A DNA stretch of 64,000 nt from positions 359,300 to 423,299 of the forward strand of contig OX639990.1 of NCBI GenBank assembly GCA_951828535.1, in the 5' to 3' direction. The translations under genes were made by a program, and so were the position numbers. Below the pieces are notes generated by a model, which ran no database searches, had not been told where the DNA came from, and saw only the letters and a list, made by a program, of their open reading frames with translations. Positions within the stretch are counted from its first letter, which is position 1; every line of letters starts with the position of its first letter. Source of the DNA: an uncultured Candidatus Entotheonella sp. (GTDB taxonomy: Bacteria; Tectomicrobia; Entotheonellia; Entotheonellales; Entotheonellaceae). Of the stretch, positions 1 through 8,471 are shown piece after piece.

Positions 1-654
1 GAATTCGCCCTCATCGCTACCCGGCCTGCCGACGGCTTGCTTGAACTCACCACTGCCGGAAAACACCTGGTAGCGGTTGTTGCCCCAATCGGCCACGTAG
101 ATGTCCCCCAGCTCGTCCACGTGCACGCCCCAGGGCAGGTTGAACTGCCCCGGCTCTGAACCGTGTGAGCCGAAGCCGTCCAGGTACTTGCCATCGGCGG
201 TGAACCTTTGCACGCGGTGGTTGCGGGAATCGACCACGACCATGTTGCCGTCGCCGTCGAAGGCGATGCCGGTCGGCCCGTCCAGCTCGCCCCTGCCGGC
301 GCCTTCGGTGCCCCATTTGCTCAAGAATTCGCCGTCCCGGCTGAAGCGTGTGATGCGGTGGGTTGCTTCATCGCTGACGAAGAGGTCGCCATGGCCGTTG
401 GTGACGATCTGCACCGGCCAGATGAACTGCCCGTCGTCGGACCCGTAGCCGCCGATCTGCTTCAGGTCATCGGTTTGCTGTTCCATGTCCTCCATGGGCC
501 AGACACGAATCAGCGTCACACCCTCCGAGCGGCACAAAATGTAGGCCGTGTCATCCCCGAAGGCGATATCCGTCGGGAAGTTGGTGATGCGGCGCATGCC
601 GAGGGTCTTCAGATACGGATACCCCGCTCTCAGTAATCCATGTGGGCGTGTCAT
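1..654 (-). CDS. NHL-repeat beta-propeller protein (3' end outside window)
   Basis: The first 218 codons are visible and the reading frame runs off the left edge. Three NHL-type repeats can be seen, each a hydrophobic strand followed by an Asp-rich turn and an Asn/Asp-His/Asn-Arg pattern: about residues 79-104 (ends THRITRF), 127-151 (ends NHRVQRF) and 171-198 (ends GNNRYQVF). NHL propellers act as binding or scaffold domains, and some are lyases or lactonases. No signal peptide is evident at the N terminus. The ATG is preceded by a GGGAGAG ribosome site. The gene is the third of a minus-strand run after DUF1800 and DUF1501 genes, so it probably shares their transcript. Substrate and precise function cannot be read from the sequence. 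Confidence 0.8.
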   Translation of the reverse strand, partial: MTRPHGLLRAGYPYLKTLGMRRITNFPTDIAFGDDTAYILCRSEGVTLIRVWPMEDMEQQTDDLKQIGGYGSDDGQFIWPVQIVTNGHGDLFVSDEATHRITRFSRDGEFLSKWGTEGAGRGELDGPTGIAFDGDGNMVVVDSRNHRVQRFTADGKYLDGFGSHGSEPGQFNLPWGVHVDELGDIYVADWGNNRYQVFSGSGEFKQAVGRPGSDEGEF

Positions 655-685
655 AAGTCGCTCTCCCTGCTGCCGCCTGCTTGGG

Positions 686-1825
686 CTAGCCAGCTTTGAA
701 AGGCGTCAACTGCTCGAACGTGCCCTTGACGATCGGCTTGGCCTCGACACCCATCCATTGTTCAAGCACCGTTCCATAAATGCCGCGGAAATCGATCGTG
801 TGCTTCAGGTCCTCACCGTGTTCCCAGTCGGCGGGGTCGAGCGACGGGTATTCCGCGTACAGACCGCCCTGCACTTGATTGCCGAACAGGAAGGCGCCGC
901 CGCCGGAGCCGTGATCCGTGCCGCTGCCGTTGTCGCGCATGCGGCGGCCGAATTCCGTGAACACCAGCATGGTGACGTCGTCCGCGGCGTCATGCTCTTC
1001 CAGGTCATCGAAGAAGTCCCCGATAGCACCGGAGAGATCTTGCAGCAGCTTGGGGTGGCTCGGCATCTCGTTGGCGTGCGTATCGTAGCCGCCGTGCGCC
1101 GTGTAGAAGATGCGGGTGCCGAGGCCCGCCAGATGGATGCGGGCCACATCGCGGAGATTCTTGGCGATGACGTTGTCGGCATACTCGACCGCGGATTCAT
1201 ACTTGTGGGCCACGTCGGCCAGCAGGTCGGCGCCCTTGAGAATGTCGATGCCCGTCTTGCCGATGTATTCCGACACCGGGCCGGTGCCGATGGCCTGGCC
1301 GTATATATTCTCAAATGCCGCGAGGGCCTTGCCGCGCAGCGCTTCCTTTTCCAGCCGGTTCATGACGCCGTAGCTTTCCAGGTCGCCGACCGAGGTGACC
1401 GGCACGCCGGTGACGGCCATGGCGCGCGGCAGGCCCATGCCGACGTTGACACCGGTCAACACGTTGCCAGCCTGCGGATCCAATTCCCGCACGGCCAGTC
1501 CGACCCAGCCTTCGTTGCCCACTCTGTCGGGCTCGCAGGTGTGCCAGATATCCATGCCGCGAAAGTGCGAGCGGTTCGAGTTCGGGTAGCCGATCCCCTG
1601 AATGATCGCCATCTTGCCTTCGTCATAGAGCCGTTTCAGCGGCGCCGCATGGGTGTTGATTCCCAGTCTGTCGTTGATCGGCACCACCTGATCCGGCTGA
1701 ATGACGATCTTCTTGCGAGCGTCGTAGTAGTGCTCGCTGGTATACGGCACCAGGGTGTTCATGAAGTCGTTGCCGCCGGTCAACTGCACGACGACCAACG
1801 TGTTCTCGGCTTTATTCGCACTCAT
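686..1825 (-). CDS. DUF1501 family protein
   Basis: This 379-aa protein belongs to the DUF1501 family, which is related to the alkaline-phosphatase/sulfatase fold. Family marks are the N-terminal QLTGGNDFMNTLVPY segment, HGGYDTH in the middle and TEFGRRMRDNGSGTDHG near the C terminus, which holds likely metal-binding Asp and His. DUF1501 proteins usually start with a Tat signal, but this one has no twin arginine and no hydrophobic leader, so export is uncertain. An ATG at 1843 overlaps the upstream stop codon but has no ribosome site; the ATG at 1825 follows AAAGGGAAAGAC and is preferred. It is paired with DUF1800, as is usual for this family, and the biochemical role of the pair is unknown. 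Confidence 0.85.
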   Translation of the reverse strand: MSANKAENTLVVVQLTGGNDFMNTLVPYTSEHYYDARKKIVIQPDQVVPINDRLGINTHAAPLKRLYDEGKMAIIQGIGYPNSNRSHFRGMDIWHTCEPDRVGNEGWVGLAVRELDPQAGNVLTGVNVGMGLPRAMAVTGVPVTSVGDLESYGVMNRLEKEALRGKALAAFENIYGQAIGTGPVSEYIGKTGIDILKGADLLADVAHKYESAVEYADNVIAKNLRDVARIHLAGLGTRIFYTAHGGYDTHANEMPSHPKLLQDLSGAIGDFFDDLEEHDAADDVTMLVFTEFGRRMRDNGSGTDHGSGGGAFLFGNQVQGGLYAEYPSLDPADWEHGEDLKHTIDFRGIYGTVLEQWMGVEAKPIVKGTFEQLTPFKAG

Positions 1826-1842
1826 GTCTTTCCCTTTCTTCA

Positions 1843-3246
1843 TCAGGCGAACTGATAATCAACGGTGGAGGCTACCATTTGCAGCAGATTGTGGACGCCG
1901 GCACGATCCTGCCCGCTGTCTTTCATGCCCTGGAGCTCCTCGGTGTAGGCCGTCAACGCTGCGAGGGTCTTATCGCTGACCTTGATGCCGCCCAGCAGAT
2001 CGAGGCAGCGTTCCACCACCTGGCCGGGTTCGCCGTCCAGGCTGCCGGCGCGGGCCACGATGTCCTGGACGCCCGGCTTGGAGCCGTCGGCGAACTGCCG
2101 TTCAACGAAGCCGACTCTTTCGCTCAGAGTGCCGGAATCGATCCACTCGTGCCCCGTATGCCAGCCCTCGACGGTCGGCGGATTGAGTAGGCGTTGGCCC
2201 ATGATCGCCATGGTGCCCTCGTACAGCGAGCCGTTCAGCGTCGTGACCCCAAACTCGTGCAGGCCGGGTGTTGGCGTCTGGAATTCACCCGTCTGTTTCA
2301 GCACACCCGCCACCAGCTCGGTCGGGCTTTTCACCTTGCGCAGATCGATCGCCTGTTTGAAATAGTCCGCGTTGAACAGCGCCCCGAGGATGGCGCGCAT
2401 GTCGCCGTGGGTGTCCAGGAAAATGCCCGACAGGTGCTCAAGGGCCGCCTCGTTCTTGGCCGGCACCGTCGCCCAGGACGGTACCTGCACCTCGTCTTCG
2501 ACGAAGAAATTGTAGAGGTGGCGGCATATGAATCGCGCCGCGGCAGGCTGTTTGACGATGATATCGATGATGTCGTCGCCGTTGAAATTCCCGGTCTCGC
2601 CAAGGAACGTCTTCGGGCCGTCGTCGTGATCTTCGGGGATGAATTCGAACTCGGCGGGGTAGTGGCCGACCGGGTACAGCGACAGTGGCTGCCGGAAGGT
2701 CCAGCCGGTGAAGGCGCGCGAGGCGTTCTTGATGTCGTCCTCGGTGTAGTTGCCGACGCCCATCGAGAACAGTTCCAGCAATTCCCTGCCGTAGTTCTCG
2801 TTGATTTCGTTCTTGTGGTTTTCGTTGTTGTCGAGCCAGAAGATCATGGCGGGGTCGCGCGACAGTTCCAGCAGAATGGTTCGCATGTCCGTCATGGCAA
2901 CGCTGCGGAACATGTCAATCTGCCGGTAGATGGAGGGCCCGTGCTCGCTCTTGCCCCAGGCAACGGGAAAGATGTGGTGCAGGAACAGCGCCATCTTTTC
3001 TTCCAGGGGCCGCTGCGTATTGACCATGCGGTACAGCCACTTGCCAACGTGTATGGCAACCAGCTCGCCGCCGTAGTAGCGGTCCACGAGGGAAGTGTCC
3101 ATGGCAGGAACGCGCTCGGGATGAATGAGATCGTCAACGATTTCTTCGTAGGTCTTGTCTCTCGTGAGGATATCGAGTTCGGCCGGCGTAGCGCCGAATC
3201 CGGCACGCCGCATCAGGTGGGCTACCAATGAACGAACAGATTTCAT
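1843..3246 (-). CDS. DUF1800 family protein
   Basis: This 467-aa protein is a DUF1800 member. It opens with the typical HLMRRAGFGATPAEL segment (residues 10-24), then has the family core GRELLELFSMGVGNYTE (153-169) followed by AFTGWTF (178-184). Unlike many homologues it begins directly with the conserved domain and has no signal peptide, matching the leaderless DUF1501 partner downstream. The ATG has a GGAGGAAGG ribosome site. The next start codon lies within a few bases of this stop, so the two are probably translationally coupled. DUF1800 and DUF1501 genes are commonly neighbours, and their shared function is not established. Confidence 0.87.
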   Translation of the reverse strand: MKSVRSLVAHLMRRAGFGATPAELDILTRDKTYEEIVDDLIHPERVPAMDTSLVDRYYGGELVAIHVGKWLYRMVNTQRPLEEKMALFLHHIFPVAWGKSEHGPSIYRQIDMFRSVAMTDMRTILLELSRDPAMIFWLDNNENHKNEINENYGRELLELFSMGVGNYTEDDIKNASRAFTGWTFRQPLSLYPVGHYPAEFEFIPEDHDDGPKTFLGETGNFNGDDIIDIIVKQPAAARFICRHLYNFFVEDEVQVPSWATVPAKNEAALEHLSGIFLDTHGDMRAILGALFNADYFKQAIDLRKVKSPTELVAGVLKQTGEFQTPTPGLHEFGVTTLNGSLYEGTMAIMGQRLLNPPTVEGWHTGHEWIDSGTLSERVGFVERQFADGSKPGVQDIVARAGSLDGEPGQVVERCLDLLGGIKVSDKTLAALTAYTEELQGMKDSGQDRAGVHNLLQMVASTVDYQFA

Positions 3247-3343
3247 CTGCGACCTTCCTCCGTTCAGAGTCCGACGATGATTCGGAACTGGGGTGGTTGA
3301 GAGGGCTGCAACTCGTTAATTAAAGCTGATTAACCAACGCCGC

Positions 3344-3373
3344 ATTATACCGGGAGTAATCCGCGAAATTCAA
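3344..3373 (-). promoter_or_regulatory. sigma-70-type promoter of the DUF1800/DUF1501/NHL operon
   Basis: On the minus strand a TTGAAT -35 box (3373-3368) is followed by an 18-base spacer and a perfect TATAAT -10 box (3349-3344). It lies about 100 bases upstream of the DUF1800 start and separates that operon from the secretion genes, which end at 3388. The -10 match is the best promoter element seen in the window. Confidence 0.65.
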
Positions 3374-3387
3374 CGCCGCCAAATGAC

Positions 3388-3933
3388 CTAACCGGCGGAC
3401 TCGATAAGGCTGAACACCGAGACGCGGAACCGTACCGAGAGTTGCTGCCGGTCTTCACGGGTTGGCTTGACCTGCAAGCGTTTGATCTTCAGAACTTGTG
3501 GCGAGCTTTCCACCCGGTGGAGGTAGTCGGTGAGCTGACCGAGTGTGACGCCCTCCATTTTGACCTCCACCGAGACCTCCTTGTAGACAGTGTTGGGTGG
3601 GCTCGCGGTGGTATTCATGGATTGAATCTTGTCCTGAATGCCAGTCTGCCCGGCTACCTGCTCCAGATGCGAGAAAATCGCGAAATTTTCCTGCTGCCGC
3701 CTCAACTGCGCGTCGATGCGGTTAATGATCTGCTTCTGACGCTGGTAATCGCCGCGCAGGTTTTGCAACTCCGTAAGCTGGCGGCTGGCGATGGCGAGCC
3801 GGCGGTCCAGGTGGGTAGCGCGCGCCAGGATGGGGTCAACGACGAGGGTGAACAGCGCCGCTGCCAGCACCAGAATTCCAGCGCTGACTACCAGAACCTG
3901 TTCGCGCCGCTGCAGCATATGGAAGTAGTTCAT
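3388..3933 (-). CDS. gspM: type II secretion inner-membrane protein, GspM/PilO-like
   Basis: This 181-aa bitopic protein has a short cytoplasmic N terminus, one membrane helix (about residues 13-33), a coiled-coil stretch (about 40-85) and a small periplasmic alpha/beta domain, which is the GspM/PilO layout. GspM pairs with GspL in the inner-membrane platform of type II secretion and related type IV pilus machines. Its start overlaps the end of the GspL-like gene by four bases (ATGA), so the two are translationally coupled. It is the last gene of the secretion run. The assignment rests on topology and position more than on motifs. Confidence 0.75.
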   Translation of the reverse strand: MNYFHMLQRREQVLVVSAGILVLAAALFTLVVDPILARATHLDRRLAIASRQLTELQNLRGDYQRQKQIINRIDAQLRRQQENFAIFSHLEQVAGQTGIQDKIQSMNTTASPPNTVYKEVSVEVKMEGVTLGQLTDYLHRVESSPQVLKIKRLQVKPTREDRQQLSVRFRVSVFSLIESAG

Positions 3934-5429
3934 GGCGCTCCTCCCAGGCCGTTCACCGCACGGAGGCTAAGCTTGAATTGCACCGTGTTGTTTAACCCTT
4001 GCTTGCTATTGTGGATGGTTACGTCACCAAGGAAAGGCGAGGCGGCAAAGGCGTTTTGCAGCTTGACGACGTTATCGTATGACGCCGTGCTGGCGCTCAG
4101 CTCGATCATCTCGTCGCCGATGGTTACGTTGTCGACCTCCACTCCCAGCGCTGCCGGCGTACGGACGCTTAGCTCGCGCAGGATCTGAAGCCCGGAAAGC
4201 TGCGCGCCCGTCAGGCCGCCGAAGGCCCGCAGGCGCTTGTCGAGGTCACGAATTTTCTCGCGCATCTGTACCACCGGCTGCACCATGCGGGTGCCTGGCA
4301 GTACCTCTTCGAAAATCCTGGCGGTACCGTGCTGCAACTGCGCCAGGTGCCGCGCCTTGTAATGATTCTGCAAATACAGATTGCCCAGTCCGAGGCTGCC
4401 GACGGCAGCACAAAGAACGCCCAGGGCAATGAGCTTGCCGCGTAGATCGCGCAGATTGCTGTGGGGTGCAAACGCTCCCCGACGCAGATTCAGCCCCCGA
4501 GCCTGGCGATGCAGGCCCCGCAAAGCTACACCTAGCGCGATAGCATGAGAGGCCGCATCGGGCGACGCGCTGCCGGCATTGGCCGGCTTGTAGCCCGGCG
4601 CCTCAAGCCGCCAAACTTGCGTCGGCACGTCGGTGGCCTCGTTCAGGCTGACAGCCAGCTGTCCCAACGGCTCGCGGTCGGCGCCGAACAGCAGCAGCAG
4701 GTCCGGCTCGTAAGTCAATTGCACGATGTGCTCGCAGGCGTAAAGCGTATGCTGCAACTGCTTGTCCAGTCTTTGCGCGTCCGGTAAATCGCCGTTGTCC
4801 GCCGGCATGCCCCGAGCCAGACTGCGCGCAAACACCGGCACACCGTCATGCAGCAGGGTGAGCAGCGTTCTCTCGGGGTGCACGTACATGAGGGCCGTCT
4901 TGCCCGGCACACCGTTGCCGCCCAGCACGGCGGCATTGGCCAAACTGAACACGTCGAGGTCGAGCACGTTGGGTTGCAGGCCACCGCCGTTGAGCAACGC
5001 CAAACCCCTGGCGATTTCCTCTTTGGGCATCCCCGCCACCAGCACCTGCGTCTGTTGCGGGACTTGCTGCACCGGCAGCGGGCGAAAATCCACCACCACG
5101 TCTTCCGGCTCGAAGGGCATGTGCTCGTCCAGCGCGAAGGTAATCATCTGGCGAATGCGTCGGAAGTCGCGGAACGGCAGCGCCAGGTTGCGCAGGATGG
5201 CGTGATGGGCCGGCAGGGCGGCCAGCACCGTGTCGCCCCGCAGGCCATGCGCCTCCACCAGTTGCCGCACCGTCTCGCGCTGCAGCCGGGCCTGCTCATC
5301 CGGGTCGTTATGCACCGGCAGTGGCTGGCGCAGCGTGAGGGTGACGTCGTACGCCTTGCTGTAGCCCGTCAGTCGTACCACCGCAACGTGGTTGTCTTCA
5401 AGCGCAATGCCGACCACTTGTTGAGGCAT
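3930..5429 (-). CDS. gspL: type II secretion protein GspL-like, PilM-PilN type fusion
   Basis: The 499-aa protein has a cytoplasmic actin-like half (about residues 1-300), one membrane helix (about 332-353) and a periplasmic PilN-like domain (360-499). In type IV pilus systems these are two proteins, PilM and PilN; in type II secretion they are one, GspL. The N terminus (QQVVGIALEDNHVAVVRL) and the PFRDFRRIRQMITFALDEHMPF segment are typical of PilM/GspL. GspL recruits the GspE ATPase to the inner-membrane platform and binds GspM, which is encoded directly downstream with a four-base overlap. An ATG start without a strong ribosome site follows the gspF stop by about 30 bases. Confidence 0.82.
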   Translation of the reverse strand: MPQQVVGIALEDNHVAVVRLTGYSKAYDVTLTLRQPLPVHNDPDEQARLQRETVRQLVEAHGLRGDTVLAALPAHHAILRNLALPFRDFRRIRQMITFALDEHMPFEPEDVVVDFRPLPVQQVPQQTQVLVAGMPKEEIARGLALLNGGGLQPNVLDLDVFSLANAAVLGGNGVPGKTALMYVHPERTLLTLLHDGVPVFARSLARGMPADNGDLPDAQRLDKQLQHTLYACEHIVQLTYEPDLLLLFGADREPLGQLAVSLNEATDVPTQVWRLEAPGYKPANAGSASPDAASHAIALGVALRGLHRQARGLNLRRGAFAPHSNLRDLRGKLIALGVLCAAVGSLGLGNLYLQNHYKARHLAQLQHGTARIFEEVLPGTRMVQPVVQMREKIRDLDKRLRAFGGLTGAQLSGLQILRELSVRTPAALGVEVDNVTIGDEMIELSASTASYDNVVKLQNAFAASPFLGDVTIHNSKQGLNNTVQFKLSLRAVNGLGGAP

Positions 5430-5462
5430 AAGCGTGTGCCTTCGCTGAACTGCCGCGGCGCG

Positions 5463-6689
5463 TCAGCGGATCGTCGTATTGAGTTCAAAAATAGGCAGCA
5501 ACACCGCCAGCATGATACCGAACACCACAACCGCCATGAGCACGATGATGACCGGCTCCACCAGGGAGGTCAGTCCCTCAACGCTCGAACGCACCTCGTT
5601 GTCGTAATTGTCGGCCACCCGCAGCAGCATCTCCTCGAGCTGGCCGGTTTTTTCGCCGACCGATATCATGTGCGACACCAGTGGCGGGAAACAACCGCTG
5701 GCCTGCAACGGCGCGGCGATCGTGGCGCCCTCGCGGATCTCCTCCCGGGCGTGTCGGATAGCGTCCGACAGCACCGTGTTGTTGACCACGGCACCGGCGA
5801 TTTCCAGGGCGTCGAGCAACGGAATATCGCTGTGCAGCAGCATGCCCAGGGTGCGAGTGAAGCGCGACATGGCCATGCGCAGCGCCAGCTTGCCGACTAG
5901 GGGTGCGCGAATCTTCCACAGGTCGAACCGGCGCGTGCCGCGCGCCGTGCGCCGGTAGCGTTGCACCGCCAAGGCAACACCGAGGGCGACCAGACCCATC
6001 ATCCACCAATACGCTTTGAGGAAGTCGCTAACCGCGATGAGGATTCGTGTCGGCAGTGGCAGCGTCGCACTCATGTGGCTGAAGATCGTCGTCACGGTAG
6101 GCACGACATAGGTAAGCAGTGCAAGCAGTATCAAGCCACCGATGATCATCATGAAGAGCGGGTAATACATCTTGGCGGTGATCTGATTGCGGGTGTCGAG
6201 TTGCCGCTCGGTCAAATCCGCCAGCCACAACATGACGACCGGAAGGGTGCCGCTTGTCTCGCCGGCGCGGGCCATATTGACGAACAGGCCCGAGAAAACT
6301 CTTGGGTGCTGCTCCAAGGCCGCCGCCAGGCCGTTGCCCTCGTTGACGCTCTCACGTACCTGAATGAGCGTTTTCTGCAACTGCCGGCTGTCCGTCTGCT
6401 CGATCAGCGCCGTCAGCGCTTCGACCACGGTCAGGTTGGCCGCCATCAAGGTGGCGAACTGGCGCGTCATCACCGTCAGATCCTGCGGCCGCACACGTTG
6501 CAGCAGCGAGAAGCCCGACAGGTTGCGACCGCCGCCGTGTGACTCGGTCTCGGCGGTCTCCAGAATGTCGGTGGCGAACAGACCCGCCTGCCGCAGCTTG
6601 CCGCGCGCAGCGCGCGGGGTGTCAGCGTTGATGACGCCCTTGGTCGCTTTGCCGCGTTCGTTCAGCGCACTGTATGTGTATACCGGCAT
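5463..6689 (-). CDS. gspF: type II secretion inner-membrane platform protein GspF
   Basis: This 408-aa polytopic protein forms the core of the type II secretion platform that couples the GspE ATPase to pseudopilus assembly. It starts with the family hallmark MPVYTYSALNERGKATKG, then has two repeated T2SSF domains, each with a conserved F..Y....A.GE.G..L pattern (ARAGETSGTLPVV; SVGEKTGQLEEML), and three membrane segments, the last at the C terminus. An upstream in-frame ATG at 6728 would add 13 residues, but the 6689 ATG has a GGGAG ribosome site nine bases before it and matches the family N terminus. It lies between gspE and gspL; gspG-K, which normally follow gspF, are absent. Confidence 0.93.
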   Translation of the reverse strand: MPVYTYSALNERGKATKGVINADTPRAARGKLRQAGLFATDILETAETESHGGGRNLSGFSLLQRVRPQDLTVMTRQFATLMAANLTVVEALTALIEQTDSRQLQKTLIQVRESVNEGNGLAAALEQHPRVFSGLFVNMARAGETSGTLPVVMLWLADLTERQLDTRNQITAKMYYPLFMMIIGGLILLALLTYVVPTVTTIFSHMSATLPLPTRILIAVSDFLKAYWWMMGLVALGVALAVQRYRRTARGTRRFDLWKIRAPLVGKLALRMAMSRFTRTLGMLLHSDIPLLDALEIAGAVVNNTVLSDAIRHAREEIREGATIAAPLQASGCFPPLVSHMISVGEKTGQLEEMLLRVADNYDNEVRSSVEGLTSLVEPVIIVLMAVVVFGIMLAVLLPIFELNTTIR

Positions 6690-6738
6690 GCTTGTTAACT
6701 CCCGTCGCTGGCTTGGAAAAATCCCCAATTAAGGGGGG

Positions 6739-8445
6739 TCAATCATCATCCTGAGTGACCCGTAGGACTTCCTCCGCCGTCGTCCTGCCTTCCAAGACCT
6801 TGCGAGCGCCGTCCTGCAGCAAGGGGCGCATGCCGCGCTCGATGGCGCCGCCGCGCAGCATGCTGGCGTTGGCCTGCTCCATGATCAGGCGGCGGATGGG
6901 GTCGTCGACCAGCAGCAGTTCGTATATGCCCGTCCGCCCGCGGTAACCGGTGCCGCGGCAGCCGTTGCAGCCGCGGCTGATGAACCATTGCCCCTCCGGG
7001 ATGTCGGCGGCGTTGGGCTCCAGACCTAGCTCGCGCAGCGATTCGCGTTCCGGTTTTCCCGGCTGGCGGCATTCGGGGCACAGCAGGCGCACCAGGCGTT
7101 GCGCCATCATGGCCAGCACGGAGGAGGAGATGAGGAACGGCTCGACGCCCATGTCCAGCAGTCGCGTCACCGCGCTGGCGGCGTCGTTGGTATGCAGTGT
7201 GCTCAGCACCAGGTGGCCGGTGAGCGACGCCTGGATGGCGATTTCCGCGGTCTCACGGTCGCGGATTTCGCCCACCATGATGACGTCCGGGTCCTGCCGC
7301 AGAATGGAACGCAGGCCGTTGGCGAACGTCAGATCGATCTTGGGATTGACGTGAATCTGCCCGACGCCGTTGATCTGATACTCGATCGGATCTTCGACGG
7401 TAATGATGTTGAGTTGCGGCGAGTTGATGCGCTGTAGGGTGGCGTAGAGCGTCGTGCTCTTGCCGCTGCCGGTGGGGCCGGTCACCAGAATGATGCCGTG
7501 TGAACGATGAATCAGCCGGCTGTAGGCGGGTAGTAAGTCCGCCGAAAAGCCGATCTCCTCGAGCTCAAACAGAGCCCCCGATTTGTCTAGCAGCCGCAGC
7601 ACCAGGCGCTCGCCGAACGCCGTCGGCACCACCGACACGCGAATGTCGATCTCGCGGTTACGCACCCGGATGGCAATCCTGCCGTCCTGCGGCAGCCGTG
7701 TCTCGGCGATGTTGAGATCGGCCATGACCTTGAGGCGCGAGGTGATGCGGGGTTGCAGCGCCTTGGGCGGCGACAGCACCTCGTGCAGCACGCCGTCGAC
7801 GCGGTATCTCACCTTGAGTGTCCGCTCAAACGGCTCGATATGGATGTCGCTGGCGCGGTCTCGCACCGCCTGCGACAAAATCAGGTTGACGAGTTGGATG
7901 ATGGGCGCCTCGGCCTCGTGATCGAGGATGTCCTGCGGCCCTTCCAGGTCGTGCGCCAACCGGCCCAGGGTCTCGTCGTCCAGGTTCTGGATGACATTGG
8001 CCGCCGTCTGGGAGCCGGAGTCGTAGAAACGGTTCAGGGCGCTGATAATTTCGCGTTCGCTGCTCAGCACCGGCTCCACCGGCGCTTTGAGGAGCAAGCT
8101 GACGTCGTCGAGTGGCTGCAAATCCAGCGCCCGGCTGATGGCCACCAGCGCGGCGCCGTCCTGCATGCGGAGCGGTACCAGCTTGTGCTGCCGTGCGAAC
8201 ACCAGCGGCACGCGATGCATTAGCGTCACGTCGAACTCGCTGTCGGGCAACTCTTTCCAGTAGGTCAGGCCGAGCTGCCGGCCCTGCGCCCGCAATAGCG
8301 CATCGTCGCTGACCATGTGTTGCCGCAGCAGCACCTCAGACAGCGGCAGCTGACGCTCCGCGCTCAGTTCCTCGGCGCGCGCACGTTGATCGGGCGTCAG
8401 GTCGCCGGTGTCGATCAAAATATCGGCCAGGGATGTTCGCGGCAT
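6739..8445 (-). CDS. gspE: type II secretion ATPase GspE
   Basis: The 568-aa cytoplasmic ATPase powers pseudopilus assembly. It has an N-terminal MshEN/GspE_N region (about 1-150), the linker SDIHIEPF, the Walker A motif GPTGSGKST (323-331), Asp and His boxes, the Walker B region DPDVIMVGEIRD, and a zinc-binding pair CPEC (456-459) and CNGC (493-496). All the expected ATPase motifs are intact. An in-frame ATG at 8487 would overlap gspD by 16 bases but lacks a ribosome site; the 8445 ATG follows TGGAGA. The gene sits between gspD and gspF, with short gaps, in one transcription unit. Confidence 0.95.
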   Translation of the reverse strand: MPRTSLADILIDTGDLTPDQRARAEELSAERQLPLSEVLLRQHMVSDDALLRAQGRQLGLTYWKELPDSEFDVTLMHRVPLVFARQHKLVPLRMQDGAALVAISRALDLQPLDDVSLLLKAPVEPVLSSEREIISALNRFYDSGSQTAANVIQNLDDETLGRLAHDLEGPQDILDHEAEAPIIQLVNLILSQAVRDRASDIHIEPFERTLKVRYRVDGVLHEVLSPPKALQPRITSRLKVMADLNIAETRLPQDGRIAIRVRNREIDIRVSVVPTAFGERLVLRLLDKSGALFELEEIGFSADLLPAYSRLIHRSHGIILVTGPTGSGKSTTLYATLQRINSPQLNIITVEDPIEYQINGVGQIHVNPKIDLTFANGLRSILRQDPDVIMVGEIRDRETAEIAIQASLTGHLVLSTLHTNDAASAVTRLLDMGVEPFLISSSVLAMMAQRLVRLLCPECRQPGKPERESLRELGLEPNAADIPEGQWFISRGCNGCRGTGYRGRTGIYELLLVDDPIRRLIMEQANASMLRGGAIERGMRPLLQDGARKVLEGRTTAEEVLRVTQDDD

Positions 8446-8471
8446 GGCGGTTGTTTTCTCCAGTGTGGCCC

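Noticed and set aside
548-1855. Long plus-strand open frame opposite the DUF1501 gene
   Set aside because: It mirrors codons of a well-supported minus-strand gene, has no family motif or ribosome site, and is typical of antisense frames in GC-rich DNA.
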